Assembly (NCBI GenBank): GCA_024636475.1
Contig: JAGXHA010000021.1
Location: 1-39,439 of the forward strand
Source: Roseobacter sp.
Lineage (GTDB): Bacteria; Pseudomonadota; Alphaproteobacteria; Rhodobacterales; Rhodobacteraceae
Direction of reading: 5' to 3'
DNA length: 39,439 nucleotides
Part shown: positions 1 through 7,255 of the stretch, piece after piece
How the letters are laid out: each line of letters opens with the position of its first letter
Numbering within the stretch: position 1 is the first letter of the stretch
Notes under the pieces: model-generated
What the model was told of the DNA's origin: nothing
Seen by the model: the letters and a program-made list of their open reading frames with translations, nothing else
Database searches by the model: none
Translations under genes and position numbers: made by a program

Positions 1-2
1 GC

Positions 3-380
3 CTTGCGATGCGTCATCTGGCAGACGGTGGGGTGATTGCGCTGTTTCCGTCCGGTGTTGTCGCGTCTGCGGACAGGATGATGGGACCCGCGATTGAACG
101 GGAATGGAGCGCCTTTACAGCCAAGATGATCCAACGTTCGGGTGCTACGGTCGTGCCGCTGCGCTTTACCGGGCAAAACAGCCGTGCCTATCAAATCGCA
201 AGCCGTCTGTCCCCGACACTGCGCCAGGGGCTGCTGTTGCACGAGGTGCGTCATGCCTTGGACAAAGTACAAAGCCCCATCGTCGGTGACCCGATCTCAC
301 AGGAAGAGATGACGGCTTGGGTCGGTGATCCGATGGGCTTCATGCGGTGGCTCAGGGAGAGAACACTGGCGCTACACTAA
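3..380 (+). CDS. Lysophospholipid acyltransferase family protein, C-terminal part (cut by window edge)
   Basis: The reading frame is open to the left edge and stops at 378-380, so only about 125 C-terminal residues are present. The short motif FPSG followed by a stretch ending in PLRFTG and a later RHAL helix resembles the second half of PlsC-like (1-acyl-glycerol-3-phosphate acyltransferase or 'hemolysin-like') proteins. The HX4D active site would lie upstream of the window. Family members transfer an acyl group to a lysophospholipid or ornithine-lipid precursor at the inner membrane. The substrate cannot be told from this piece. The assignment to the acyltransferase superfamily is fairly sure and the subfamily is not. 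Confidence 0.65.
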   Translation, partial: LAMRHLADGGVIALFPSGVVASADRMMGPAIEREWSAFTAKMIQRSGATVVPLRFTGQNSRAYQIASRLSPTLRQGLLLHEVRHALDKVQSPIVGDPISQEEMTAWVGDPMGFMRWLRERTLALH

Positions 381-556
381 GCGCCCATCAGGAAATATGG
401 CACCGTCAGAACAAAACCGGTCGATTGGGGCAGGGCGGGCAATTAGCCTCTTGCGATGGTAAAACGCGGGCTTGAAGCCATCGTGGTTCGCCACCGCAAG
501 AAAGCGCATGTTGACCTGCCGCGCCTTTCCGCTTGCGACATGATCAACCGTCGTCT

Positions 557-2008
557 TCAGGCCGCCAGAATGCGCGCTTCGAAGGATTTTACCGATAAGC
601 GGGCCGCTTTTCCGTATGATTCAGGCTCCGTGAGCAGCCCTGAAAACAAAGAGCATACTTCCGCTTGCGCTTGCTTGGATAGACTGTCCATCCCAACGGC
701 ACCCGGATGGAAGCTTTCGCTTTCGACGCCCTCGGCAAAGACAATCTCGTGCTGGTCAAACAACATGTGGAAATACTCGACGGACGGAACGTCGACAATG
801 TCGATACCGGCAATCCCGACAAGATGCTTGGCAGCAACAAGCACCTCCCGTTCACCAAAATTCAACTCGATGTTCCAACCCGACATAAGCATGCGGTGTT
901 GCTGTGATACCCAGAGCGGCCGCGCGTTTCCAAGTGCACCGGCGGCAATCCGGACCGGTGCATGCACCCCCAGACCAGCCACGCGTGTCGACCCGATCCA
1001 GCGGATGCACTGAAAACCGTTATCCAGCGTTCTAATCCGATGGCCTGCCCGCAAAGCCTCGATGGGAACATTACCATGTTCGGTTTCGATAAGCGTTCTG
1101 CGCGCAAAGCAGATGATTTCGAAATTTGACGCACCAGGGAATTCCGTGTCAGAATTGAGCTGGTCGTTTCCGTTGCCACCGTCGAGATCGTTGATCACCG
1201 CGTTGCTGCCCACGGTTACAACATCATCTCCATCCTTGGTTTTTAGCTGATCTGCGGTAAAGTCATCGCCGACAGTAACCGTATCGTTGCCGTTGCCTGT
1301 GTCGATGTCATCGACGACCGCGCCGTCACCAATCGTAAGTCCGTCAGCCCCATTGCCGGTATCGATATCGTTTGCGGTAAAGTCATCGCCAACAGTTATG
1401 GTGTCGTCACCGTCTCCCGATTCGATATTTTTAAGCGAAGCGCCATCGCCGATCGTGATCACATCTGCGCCGTCGCCACTCTTGATATGATCTGCGGTCA
1501 AACCGTCGCCAATGGTGATGGTGTCAGCGCCGCCTTCGGTTACAATCTTCTGAAGAGTGGCATTGTCGCCGATAGACAGGAAATTATCCCCGCCGTTCAA
1601 CTTGATATCGTGATCTGTCGTAAAGCCGTTGCCGATGGTTACAAGATCGACGCCGTCCGAAGATCCTTCGAACTTTCCCAACGACACATTGTCACCGGCG
1701 GTCATCACGACCGAAAGCGCGTCATCCGCATTGATGTCGATGTCAGACAAATCAGCATCGTTGGATATGACGATGCCCACATCAAGATTTTCCTTGATCT
1801 GGACGTTGAAATTGTTGGCGTTACTTGTTTCGAACCTGATTTCGAAATTGGCAGGGTCGCCGGTAGCGGATTCAAAGCTGACGTTATCATTCGCCGATGC
1901 GGAGAAGATGAAGATGTCTCCGTTGGTGACATCAATCGTATCGCCCGCTCGAATTTCGTTAGGGCCAAGCGAAGCCTGATTCTTGTCAACAATGATATAT
2001 GTTGCCAC
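557..2008 (-). CDS. Repeat-containing protein with C-terminal Hint (Hedgehog/intein-type) domain
   Basis: The 483-residue protein has three parts. Residues 1-137 are an Asp/Asn/Ser-rich beta-type region without a classical signal peptide. Residues 138-283 hold seven 20-residue repeats of the form G-(D/N)-G-x-D-x-(I/V)-T-(I/V)-G-D. Residues about 299-445 form a Hint_2-type domain that starts at Cys300 (ICFARRTLIET) and includes a conserved-looking SQQHR block at 368-372. Hint domains in Rhodobacterales usually sit at the C-terminus of large acidic, RTX-like surface or secreted proteins and may cleave the peptide bond before the Cys. The acidic composition and lack of a signal peptide suggest type I secretion, but no transporter gene is in the window. 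The start is ATG at 2008. The gene stands alone, and its 3' end faces the acyltransferase gene. Confidence 0.85.
   Translation of the reverse strand: MATYIIVDKNQASLGPNEIRAGDTIDVTNGDIFIFSASANDNVSFESATGDPANFEIRFETSNANNFNVQIKENLDVGIVISNDADLSDIDINADDALSVVMTAGDNVSLGKFEGSSDGVDLVTIGNGFTTDHDIKLNGGDNFLSIGDNATLQKIVTEGGADTITIGDGLTADHIKSGDGADVITIGDGASLKNIESGDGDDTITVGDDFTANDIDTGNGADGLTIGDGAVVDDIDTGNGNDTVTVGDDFTADQLKTKDGDDVVTVGSNAVINDLDGGNGNDQLNSDTEFPGASNFEIICFARRTLIETEHGNVPIEALRAGHRIRTLDNGFQCIRWIGSTRVAGLGVHAPVRIAAGALGNARPLWVSQQHRMLMSGWNIELNFGEREVLVAAKHLVGIAGIDIVDVPSVEYFHMLFDQHEIVFAEGVESESFHPGAVGMDSLSKQAQAEVCSLFSGLLTEPESYGKAARLSVKSFEARILAA
1160..1597 (-). repeat. Tandem 60-bp coding repeat (seven 20-residue units)
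   Basis: Seven consecutive 20-residue units (residues 138-277 of the Hint protein, plus the start of an eighth) keep the frame G-x-G-x-D-x-(I/V)-T-(I/V)-G-D-x(8-9). From residue 178 on the units alternate between a GDGA-type and a GDDFTA-type second half, giving a higher-order period of 40 residues (120 bp). The nucleotide repeats are diverged rather than identical, so expansion is not recent. Confidence 0.8.
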
Positions 2009-2472
2009 GTGCCTTTACCTCAAAATACGCCTTTTCTTGAAACTCAAGCGCCACGCTCAGTGCGAGAAACTTGGTTGGCGTCTTTGCGCCACGAAAAGAT
2101 CTTTAACTGCCTTGGCAAGGTTTGAAAAAATCCGTGTGAATAACAACCCGTTCACCCTCACAACTTGAATAATTAAGTTTCGTGAGTCTTTCAGGACACA
2201 GCTCAAACCAAGTCCAACAAGGTATATTCAGCGGGTCGGAGACGCTATCTCTTCAAGGCGGCGCAATCTGGGAAAAGCGTTTCTTGTGAGAATGATAGCT
2301 AAGTGTCCGCCCCCCGAGGGGCCCTCGGTTAGATCCAGAGTTTGCGGCTTTGTGTTTGATGGTTCCGGTCCGGTGGGGCAACCGCGCCGTGTGCAGGGGT
2401 CTCGCATTGCGCAAGCGCATGACGCGCTTTTGCCCCGTAGCGGACCAGCGCGAAATGAAACGCCTTAAAAGA
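2009..2472. other. Intergenic region without a recognisable gene; contains a long imperfect inverted repeat
   Basis: No frame here shows a recognisable protein. The part nearest 2009 must hold the promoter of the Hint gene, but no clear -35/-10 pair stands out. At 2367-2446 two arm pairs are complementary: GGTCCG (2367-2372) with CGGACC (2441-2446), and GGGGCA (2375-2380) with TGCCCC (2431-2436). Between them lies a GCGC-rich inner hairpin around 2407-2420. A smaller inverted repeat CCGAGG/CCTCGG is at 2314-2328. These may form an RNA structure or be a repeat element, and no known RNA family was recognised. Confidence 0.4.
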
Positions 2473-2506
2473 AAAGCCTTGAAAGATCATTATCTTCCAA
2501 GGCTTT
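2473..2506 (-). terminator. Intrinsic terminator of the one-carbon operon
   Basis: A 15-bp stem with one mismatch (2473-2487 with 2492-2506) closes a CATT loop. On the minus strand the stem is followed by TTTTCTTTTAA. It lies 28 bp beyond the stop codon of the pterin methyltransferase gene, as expected for the end of that operon. Confidence 0.85.
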
Positions 2507-2534
2507 CTTAACTCAAATCTTGCTAAATATCGGA

Positions 2535-3611
2535 CTACCGACGGCGCCCGCCTACGCGGCCTGCGCGGCCACGGCCTTCTTGGCCTGCTTTGGGGGCGAC
2601 CTTGTTGAACTTGATCCACTCGGTACCGTTCGGGTCGCGATCATACAGAAAGTTGGCCGCGCGGATGGCTTCCATTTCCTTGCCCGGTGTCGCTTTGGTC
2701 GATCCCAGACCGAACAGGGTCACGAAAGTCTCGTCGTCGATATCTTCGGGCAGGATGATACCTGCGGCCATGATCAGCGCCTTGTGTTCGGCGATCTTGG
2801 CCTGGTTCACGGGCAGGGTGATCGGGTTCATGATGGCGCTGGTCATGCCAGCCCCCATCGCCATAGGCAAAAACGCGTTGTTGATGCCGTGACGGTTGGG
2901 CAAGCCGAAGCTGATGTTAGACGCGCCACAGGTCGTGTTCACGCCCAATTCCTCGCGCAGGCGGCGCACAATGGTAAAGACCTGATGGCCCGCAGTTGCC
3001 ATCGCGCCGATGGGCATCACCAGCGGATCAACCACGATATCATACGCCGGAATGCCAAAATCAGCAGCACGTTCGACGATCTTTTTGGCGACGTTAAAGC
3101 GCACGTCGGGGTCTTCGGAAATGCCGGTGTCATCGTTCGAGATCGCCACGACCGGAACATTGTATTTCTTGACCAGCGGGAGGACCAGCTCAAGCCGTTC
3201 TTCCTCGCCTGTGACCGAATTCAACAGCGGACGGCCCTCGGCGGCGGCAAGGCCGTTTTCCAAAGCACCCGGAACCGAACTGTCGATGCACAGCGGAATG
3301 TCGACCACGCGCTGCACCACTTCGATCAACTTGCGCATCAGCGTCGGCTCAACGAAATTGTTATCGGCATAGCGGGGGTCTTCGGCCATCTTGTTCGAGA
3401 ACACGGCACCCGAATTCACGTCCAAGATATTTGCACCGGCAGCGGCCTGGGCAATCGCATCCGCCTCGACCCGGCTGAAATCGTCGCGTTCAAGCTCTTC
3501 GGCCAGAATTTTGCGGCCAGTCGGGTTGATGCGTTCCCCGATAACGCAGAAGGGCTCGTCAAAGCCGATGATTGCAGATTTGGTTTTGGATTCGACGACG
3601 GTTCTGGTCAT
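2535..3611 (-). CDS. Methyltetrahydrofolate:corrinoid methyltransferase (pterin-binding domain protein)
   Basis: The 358-residue product is a single pterin-binding TIM barrel as in MetH module 3 and corrinoid-protein methyltransferases. Motifs visible are GERINPTGR near residue 22, ILDVN(S)G, IDSS, NSVTGEE and a late GASNISFGLP. It should move the methyl group of methyl-THF to a separate cobalamin-binding protein. Rhodobacterales such as Phaeobacter are reported to use a split MetH, and this could be the pterin subunit, which is inference. ATG at 3611 was chosen because it has GAAGGA about 10 nt upstream and lies 25 bp after the previous stop. An upstream in-frame extension to 3773 would overlap the metF-like gene. 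The tail is unusually basic (last 16 residues contain seven Arg). Confidence 0.85.
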   Translation of the reverse strand: MTRTVVESKTKSAIIGFDEPFCVIGERINPTGRKILAEELERDDFSRVEADAIAQAAAGANILDVNSGAVFSNKMAEDPRYADNNFVEPTLMRKLIEVVQRVVDIPLCIDSSVPGALENGLAAAEGRPLLNSVTGEEERLELVLPLVKKYNVPVVAISNDDTGISEDPDVRFNVAKKIVERAADFGIPAYDIVVDPLVMPIGAMATAGHQVFTIVRRLREELGVNTTCGASNISFGLPNRHGINNAFLPMAMGAGMTSAIMNPITLPVNQAKIAEHKALIMAAGIILPEDIDDETFVTLFGLGSTKATPGKEMEAIRAANFLYDRDPNGTEWIKFNKVAPKAGQEGRGRAGRVGGRRR

Positions 3612-3636
3612 GGGTTTGCTATCCTTCAGACGGCTG

Positions 3637-4581
3637 TTAAATGGCGTTGGCAGGGCGTGCAGACGCGCCGCCGTTTTCAATCGCCCAAGTCGCATTGGCC
3701 TTGATCCCGCCCAGCGGGAAGAAATGCACGTGGGAGACGTTGAAATCCGGGTTGGCCGCTTTGTGCGCTGCAAGCTCGGTGATCACATCATTGGGCTCGT
3801 AGGGCAACAGCAGCTTGGTCACATCCATCGCGCGCTTTTGCAGAACCTTGAGCGAAGGGCCAACCCCGCAAGCGATGGCGAATTTGATCAAGGTTTGCAA
3901 TTTCGCAGGGCCGGCAATGCCGATGTGGATCGGCAGGTTGATGCCTGCGTGTTTCAGGCTGTCCGCCCATTCGATGATCGGCTGTGCTTCAAAAGCGAAT
4001 TGCGTGGCGATGGCCATCTTTGCATCTGTGCGTTCTGAAAAACCCTGCTTCCAGCGCAGCGCATCGTCGACGCGCAAGCGGGCACCGTCGGTGTCGATGT
4101 CACGGTTGCCTTCGGGGTGGCCCGCGATGTGCAAGCGCTCAAATCCGTGCTTGTCGAAAAGGCCCGTTTCCATCAACTGCATGCTGTCGCTGAAATCGCC
4201 GTGCGGCGTGGTCACGCCTCCGGCCAGCAACAAGGCCTGTTTCACATCTGCTTCGCCCTGATACATGGCGATCCAGTTTTCCAATGTTGCGGCGTCTTTA
4301 ATGATGCGCGCGGGCATGTGCGGCATGACCTTAAAGCCGTCGGCGTTCAGCCGCGCGGCAGTTGTAACCATATCTTCGATTGGAGTGCCTTCGATATGGG
4401 CGATGTAGACACGGGTACCTTGGGGTAGCAGATCCCGGAAATCCTCAACCTTCTCGGCGGTGCGCGGCATCACCTCGATTGAATAATCCTGCAAGAACGC
4501 TTCGACCTGTGGGTTTGGCATATCTACAACAGGGTCTTGTTTGCGTCGGAAATTGAGAAGGGCCATGAGCATTTCTTTCAT
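3637..4581 (-). CDS. Methylenetetrahydrofolate reductase family protein (MetF-like)
   Basis: The 314-residue protein matches the MetF-type FAD barrel: SIEVMPRT near residue 34 (the catalytic-Glu strand), HIEG, a GGV/GD segment, an AGHPEGN motif, and a TQFAF strand followed by GIAGP. Such enzymes reduce 5,10-methylene-THF to 5-methyl-THF, which is the substrate of the downstream pterin methyltransferase, so the pair forms a logical two-step module. It lies second of three genes, 14 bp after the small upstream gene. The ATG at 4581 has no good ribosome site. A start at 4566 (MALLNF) is equally plausible. It diverges from classical MetF and belongs to the variant found beside corrinoid methyltransferases. 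Confidence 0.82.
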   Translation of the reverse strand: MKEMLMALLNFRRKQDPVVDMPNPQVEAFLQDYSIEVMPRTAEKVEDFRDLLPQGTRVYIAHIEGTPIEDMVTTAARLNADGFKVMPHMPARIIKDAATLENWIAMYQGEADVKQALLLAGGVTTPHGDFSDSMQLMETGLFDKHGFERLHIAGHPEGNRDIDTDGARLRVDDALRWKQGFSERTDAKMAIATQFAFEAQPIIEWADSLKHAGINLPIHIGIAGPAKLQTLIKFAIACGVGPSLKVLQKRAMDVTKLLLPYEPNDVITELAAHKAANPDFNVSHVHFFPLGGIKANATWAIENGGASARPANAI

Positions 4582-4595
4582 GCTGAGATCAACTT

Positions 4596-4892
4596 TTACG
4601 CCCAGCCATCATTGGCAATCAGCGTTTTGATGCGGTCGCGGTCGTATTCGGCATCAATCCGTGCGGCTTCGGCATCTGCCACAGCGTCTGGATCGCCTTC
4701 GACCGTGTAGGCATCGGCTTTGCGCCATTCGGCCAGATAGGCATCGCTGTCATCCGCGCCAATTTTCATGGCGGCGCGGTCGATGGCCTGTTCAAACCGT
4801 TCGGGCAGCTGGCGCTTTGATCCGCGACGGCCTTTGCCGACAATGATCTGGGCGGGAATGTCGCGCCAATAAACAATGGTGACTTCTGGCAT
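4596..4892 (-). CDS. 'Virulence factor' family small protein, first gene of the one-carbon operon
   Basis: The 98-residue soluble protein (start PEVTIVYWRDIPAQ, centre GRRGSKRQLPERFEQAID) matches the conserved alphaproteobacterial family annotated only as 'virulence factor'. The name says nothing reliable about its role. It has an AAGGGA ribosome site about 8 nt before ATG 4892 and starts the operon, with metF-like and pterin methyltransferase genes following at 14 and 25 bp. Its constant company with methyl-THF genes in Rhodobacterales suggests a helper of corrinoid/folate methyl transfer, which is inference from context. No catalytic motif or cysteine pair is visible. Confidence 0.75.
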   Translation of the reverse strand: MPEVTIVYWRDIPAQIIVGKGRRGSKRQLPERFEQAIDRAAMKIGADDSDAYLAEWRKADAYTVEGDPDAVADAEAARIDAEYDRDRIKTLIANDGWA

Positions 4893-4948
4893 GTTTGATT
4901 CCCTTGGCTGCGCTAGGGTTTTCTAGCGGCTGTTGATCTGTCCCCGTC

Positions 4949-5030
4949 GCTGTTTTTCGACATTCAAAACAGCGTCTGCGACGTTGCGACCTTACAGCGC
5001 CACGCCAAAAGGGGCGAGAGGGGTGTGGCG
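4949..5030. other. Two inverted repeats in the divergent promoter region of the one-carbon operon and ppx
   Basis: The 261-bp gap between divergent genes holds GCTGTTTT (4949-4956) paired with AAAACAGC (4966-4973), and CGCCAC (4998-5003) paired with GTGGCG (5025-5030). On the minus strand both would lie in the leader of the methyl-THF operon. No known riboswitch core, including SAM-II, was recognised, and neither hairpin is followed by a T-run. They may be operators or leader hairpins. Confidence 0.25.
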
Positions 5031-5153
5031 TCATAGTTCTCAAGATGGTTGTGAGGTAAACCGTAACTCGCGAGGGCCTTGGCGCGTTTCCCGCTTGCCC
5101 CAAGAGGGGATTAACACTACCCTCAAATCAACTCGTAATGAAAGGCGCAAACC

Positions 5154-6269
5154 ATGGCGCCACAGCGTCCCAAAGGTGCGGGCGCGCTCGATATACCGCC
5201 GGCTCTGAGCCCCGCGCCAGTTCCGCCCAGATCGACCGAACTCTATGCTGCCCTTGATCTGGGTACAAATAGTTGTCGCATGCTGATCGCTCAGCCAAAA
5301 GGGAGCGGTTTTCATGTCGTCGACAGTTTCTCGAAGTCCGTCCAGCTTGGGGCAGGGCTTGAGAAAACCGGGCGGTTGTCGCGCGGATCGATGACCCGTA
5401 CCATTCAGGCATTGCGCATCTGTCAGCAAAAACTGCGCCGCAACAAGGTTCGCCGGATGCGTCTGGTGGCCACTGAGGCGTGCCGCCGTGCCAGCAACGG
5501 TGCGGAGTTTATGGCCCGTATCCAGCGTGAAACCGGGCTGAAGCTTGATATCATTAAGCCAGAGGAAGAAGCCCAACTGGCAGTGATATCTTGCGCACCT
5601 TTGGTGAACCGCAAGACCCAAAACCTGCTTGTGGTCGACATCGGTGGCGGATCGACCGAACTGGTCTGGATCGACATTTCCAAAGTACCCAAGGCTGACC
5701 GTGCGCGGGCGATCATGCGGTTGCATGGCGGCTTTCATCAGGCCAAGACCGATATTCCTGAGGCCCGCGTGGTCGATTGGATCAGCGTGCCGCTTGGCGT
5801 TGCGACCTTGCGTGACCAATTCTCAGACGTTGAAGATGACGCCGCGCGCTTTGCCTTGATGAGTTGGTTCTTCGAGGAGAACCTGACCGACTTTACCCCC
5901 TATCAGTCTGCACAATCGCAAGATCATTTCCAGATTGTCGGCACGTCTGGCACCGTAACAACGGTTGCCGCTAGCCATCTGGGGTTAAAACGTTATGACC
6001 GGACCAAAGTTGACGGCTTGCGCATGACCAGCGCGCAGATCGACAAGGTGATCCATTCCTATCTGGCGATGGGGCCGGGGGGGCGACGCGCCGATCCGCG
6101 GATTGGGCTGGACCGTCAGGCGTTGATCATGTCGGGGGCGGCGATCTTGCAGGCGTTGATGCGGTGCTGGCCGACTGATAGATTAAGTGTCGCGGACCGG
6201 GGTCTGCGCGAGGGGCTGCTTTATGCCCAGATGAGCGCGGATGGCGTTTTGGAAGAAGGACCAAGCTGA
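5154..6269 (+). CDS. ppx: Ppx/GppA family phosphatase (exopolyphosphatase / pppGpp phosphatase type)
   Basis: The 371-residue protein has the ASKHA fold: phosphate-1 loop [11 protein letters not shown] near residue 28, the second-strand ATEACRRA near residue 105, the DIGGGSTEL phosphate-2 loop near residue 162, and the adenosine-type GTSGTVTT near residue 264. The family removes phosphate from polyphosphate or pppGpp. The product is shorter than E. coli Ppx and GppA (about 500 residues) because the C-terminal HD-like domain is absent, as is usual for the short alphaproteobacterial form. The first 28 residues are a Pro-rich extension. The stop overlaps the start of rlmE (TGATG), implying translational coupling. 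AAAGGCG precedes the ATG. Confidence 0.85.
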   Translation: MAPQRPKGAGALDIPPALSPAPVPPRSTELYAALDLGTNSCRMLIAQPKGSGFHVVDSFSKSVQLGAGLEKTGRLSRGSMTRTIQALRICQQKLRRNKVRRMRLVATEACRRASNGAEFMARIQRETGLKLDIIKPEEEAQLAVISCAPLVNRKTQNLLVVDIGGGSTELVWIDISKVPKADRARAIMRLHGGFHQAKTDIPEARVVDWISVPLGVATLRDQFSDVEDDAARFALMSWFFEENLTDFTPYQSAQSQDHFQIVGTSGTVTTVAASHLGLKRYDRTKVDGLRMTSAQIDKVIHSYLAMGPGGRRADPRIGLDRQALIMSGAAILQALMRCWPTDRLSVADRGLREGLLYAQMSADGVLEEGPS

Positions 6270-7039
6270 TGGGCAAGACACCTACAGGCAAGACACCGTC
6301 GGGAAAGAACACCTCGGGGCGTGGCCAACGCGAGCTGAAGGTCAAGGTAAAGTCCGCACGCGGACGCAAGCTGAGCTCGACCCGTTGGTTGCAGCGGCAG
6401 TTGAACGACCCATATGTCAAGCGCGCCAATGCCGAAGGATACCGTGGGCGGGCTGCCTACAAGATCATGGAATTGGACGATAAATACCGCTTTCTGGTGC
6501 CTGGTGCCCGGATTGTTGATCTGGGTGCGGCCCCCGGTGGCTGGTGTCAGGTCGCGGTCAAGCGGTGCAATGTGTTGGGCGAAAAGCCCGGCAAGAACGT
6601 CGGCACAATTCTGGGCATCGATTTGCAAGAGATGGAGCCGATTGCAGGGTGCGAACTTCACGTGCTGGATTTCATGGAAGACGACGCAGACGAGACAGTC
6701 AAAGGCTGGCTTGGGGGCAAGGCCGATGTTGTCATGTCCGATATGGCCGCGTCCAGTTCAGGCCACAAGCAGACCGATCACAACCGGATCATCGCCTTAT
6801 GCGAGGCCGCAGCGCATTTCGCGTTTGATGTGCTGGAAGAGGGCGGGACCTTCGTTGCCAAGGTTCTGGCGGGCGGTGCAGAAGGTGATCTGCAAAAGCT
6901 GCTCAAGCAGCGGTTTACCAAGGTTGCCAATATCAAGCCGCCTGCAAGCCGTCAGGACAGTTCGGAAAAATTCGTTGTTGCCACGGGCTTTAAGGGTCTG
7001 CAAAGCGAGAATCGCGAGGATGATTCACTCGACAGCTAA
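6269..7039 (+). CDS. rlmE: 23S rRNA (uridine-2552-2'-O)-methyltransferase RlmE (FtsJ/RrmJ)
   Basis: The 256-residue protein carries the RrmJ K-D-K-E catalytic tetrad: Lys65 (RAAYK), Asp158 (MSDMA), Lys198 (FVAKVL) and Glu233 (SSEKF). It also has the SAM-binding [10 protein letters not shown] at 73-82. RlmE methylates the ribose of U2552 in the A-loop of 23S rRNA in late 50S assembly. The first 36 residues form a very basic, Lys/Gly-rich tail absent from the E. coli enzyme and typical of alphaproteobacterial homologues, probably helping rRNA binding. It is translated from an ATG that overlaps the ppx stop by one base. Confidence 0.95.
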   Translation: MGKTPTGKTPSGKNTSGRGQRELKVKVKSARGRKLSSTRWLQRQLNDPYVKRANAEGYRGRAAYKIMELDDKYRFLVPGARIVDLGAAPGGWCQVAVKRCNVLGEKPGKNVGTILGIDLQEMEPIAGCELHVLDFMEDDADETVKGWLGGKADVVMSDMAASSSGHKQTDHNRIIALCEAAAHFAFDVLEEGGTFVAKVLAGGAEGDLQKLLKQRFTKVANIKPPASRQDSSEKFVVATGFKGLQSENREDDSLDS

Positions 7040-7255
7040 ACTGAGGGTCGGGCACCTTTGGGGGGAGCGACGGATATTTTGACGCATGTCGGCAATTGAC
7101 CCCTTCAATATCAAAAGCCAGTCCCTATCTTAAGCGCTTGCGTGCGGGAACAGAGGGCGGTTTGAACCAGAAAACCGCGCCGAAACCGTGTATTACCGAC
7201 GAAATTTGTCAAATAAGGGCTGGTTGTTTTGACTCTGCTCGTCGATAGTTAAGCC

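Noticed and set aside
1160..1597. CRISPR-like array because of the regular 60-bp period
   Set aside because: The repeats are diverged, in frame and encode a protein repeat. There are no identical repeats with unique spacers.
456..2125. Several long open frames on the strand opposite the Hint gene
   Set aside because: They are shadows of the repeat codons. Their translations are low-complexity Ser/Pro-rich and have no ribosome sites.
4893..5153. SAM-II or other riboswitch before the methyl-THF operon
   Set aside because: Hairpins exist, but I could not find the conserved core or pseudoknot of SAM-II or any other known class.
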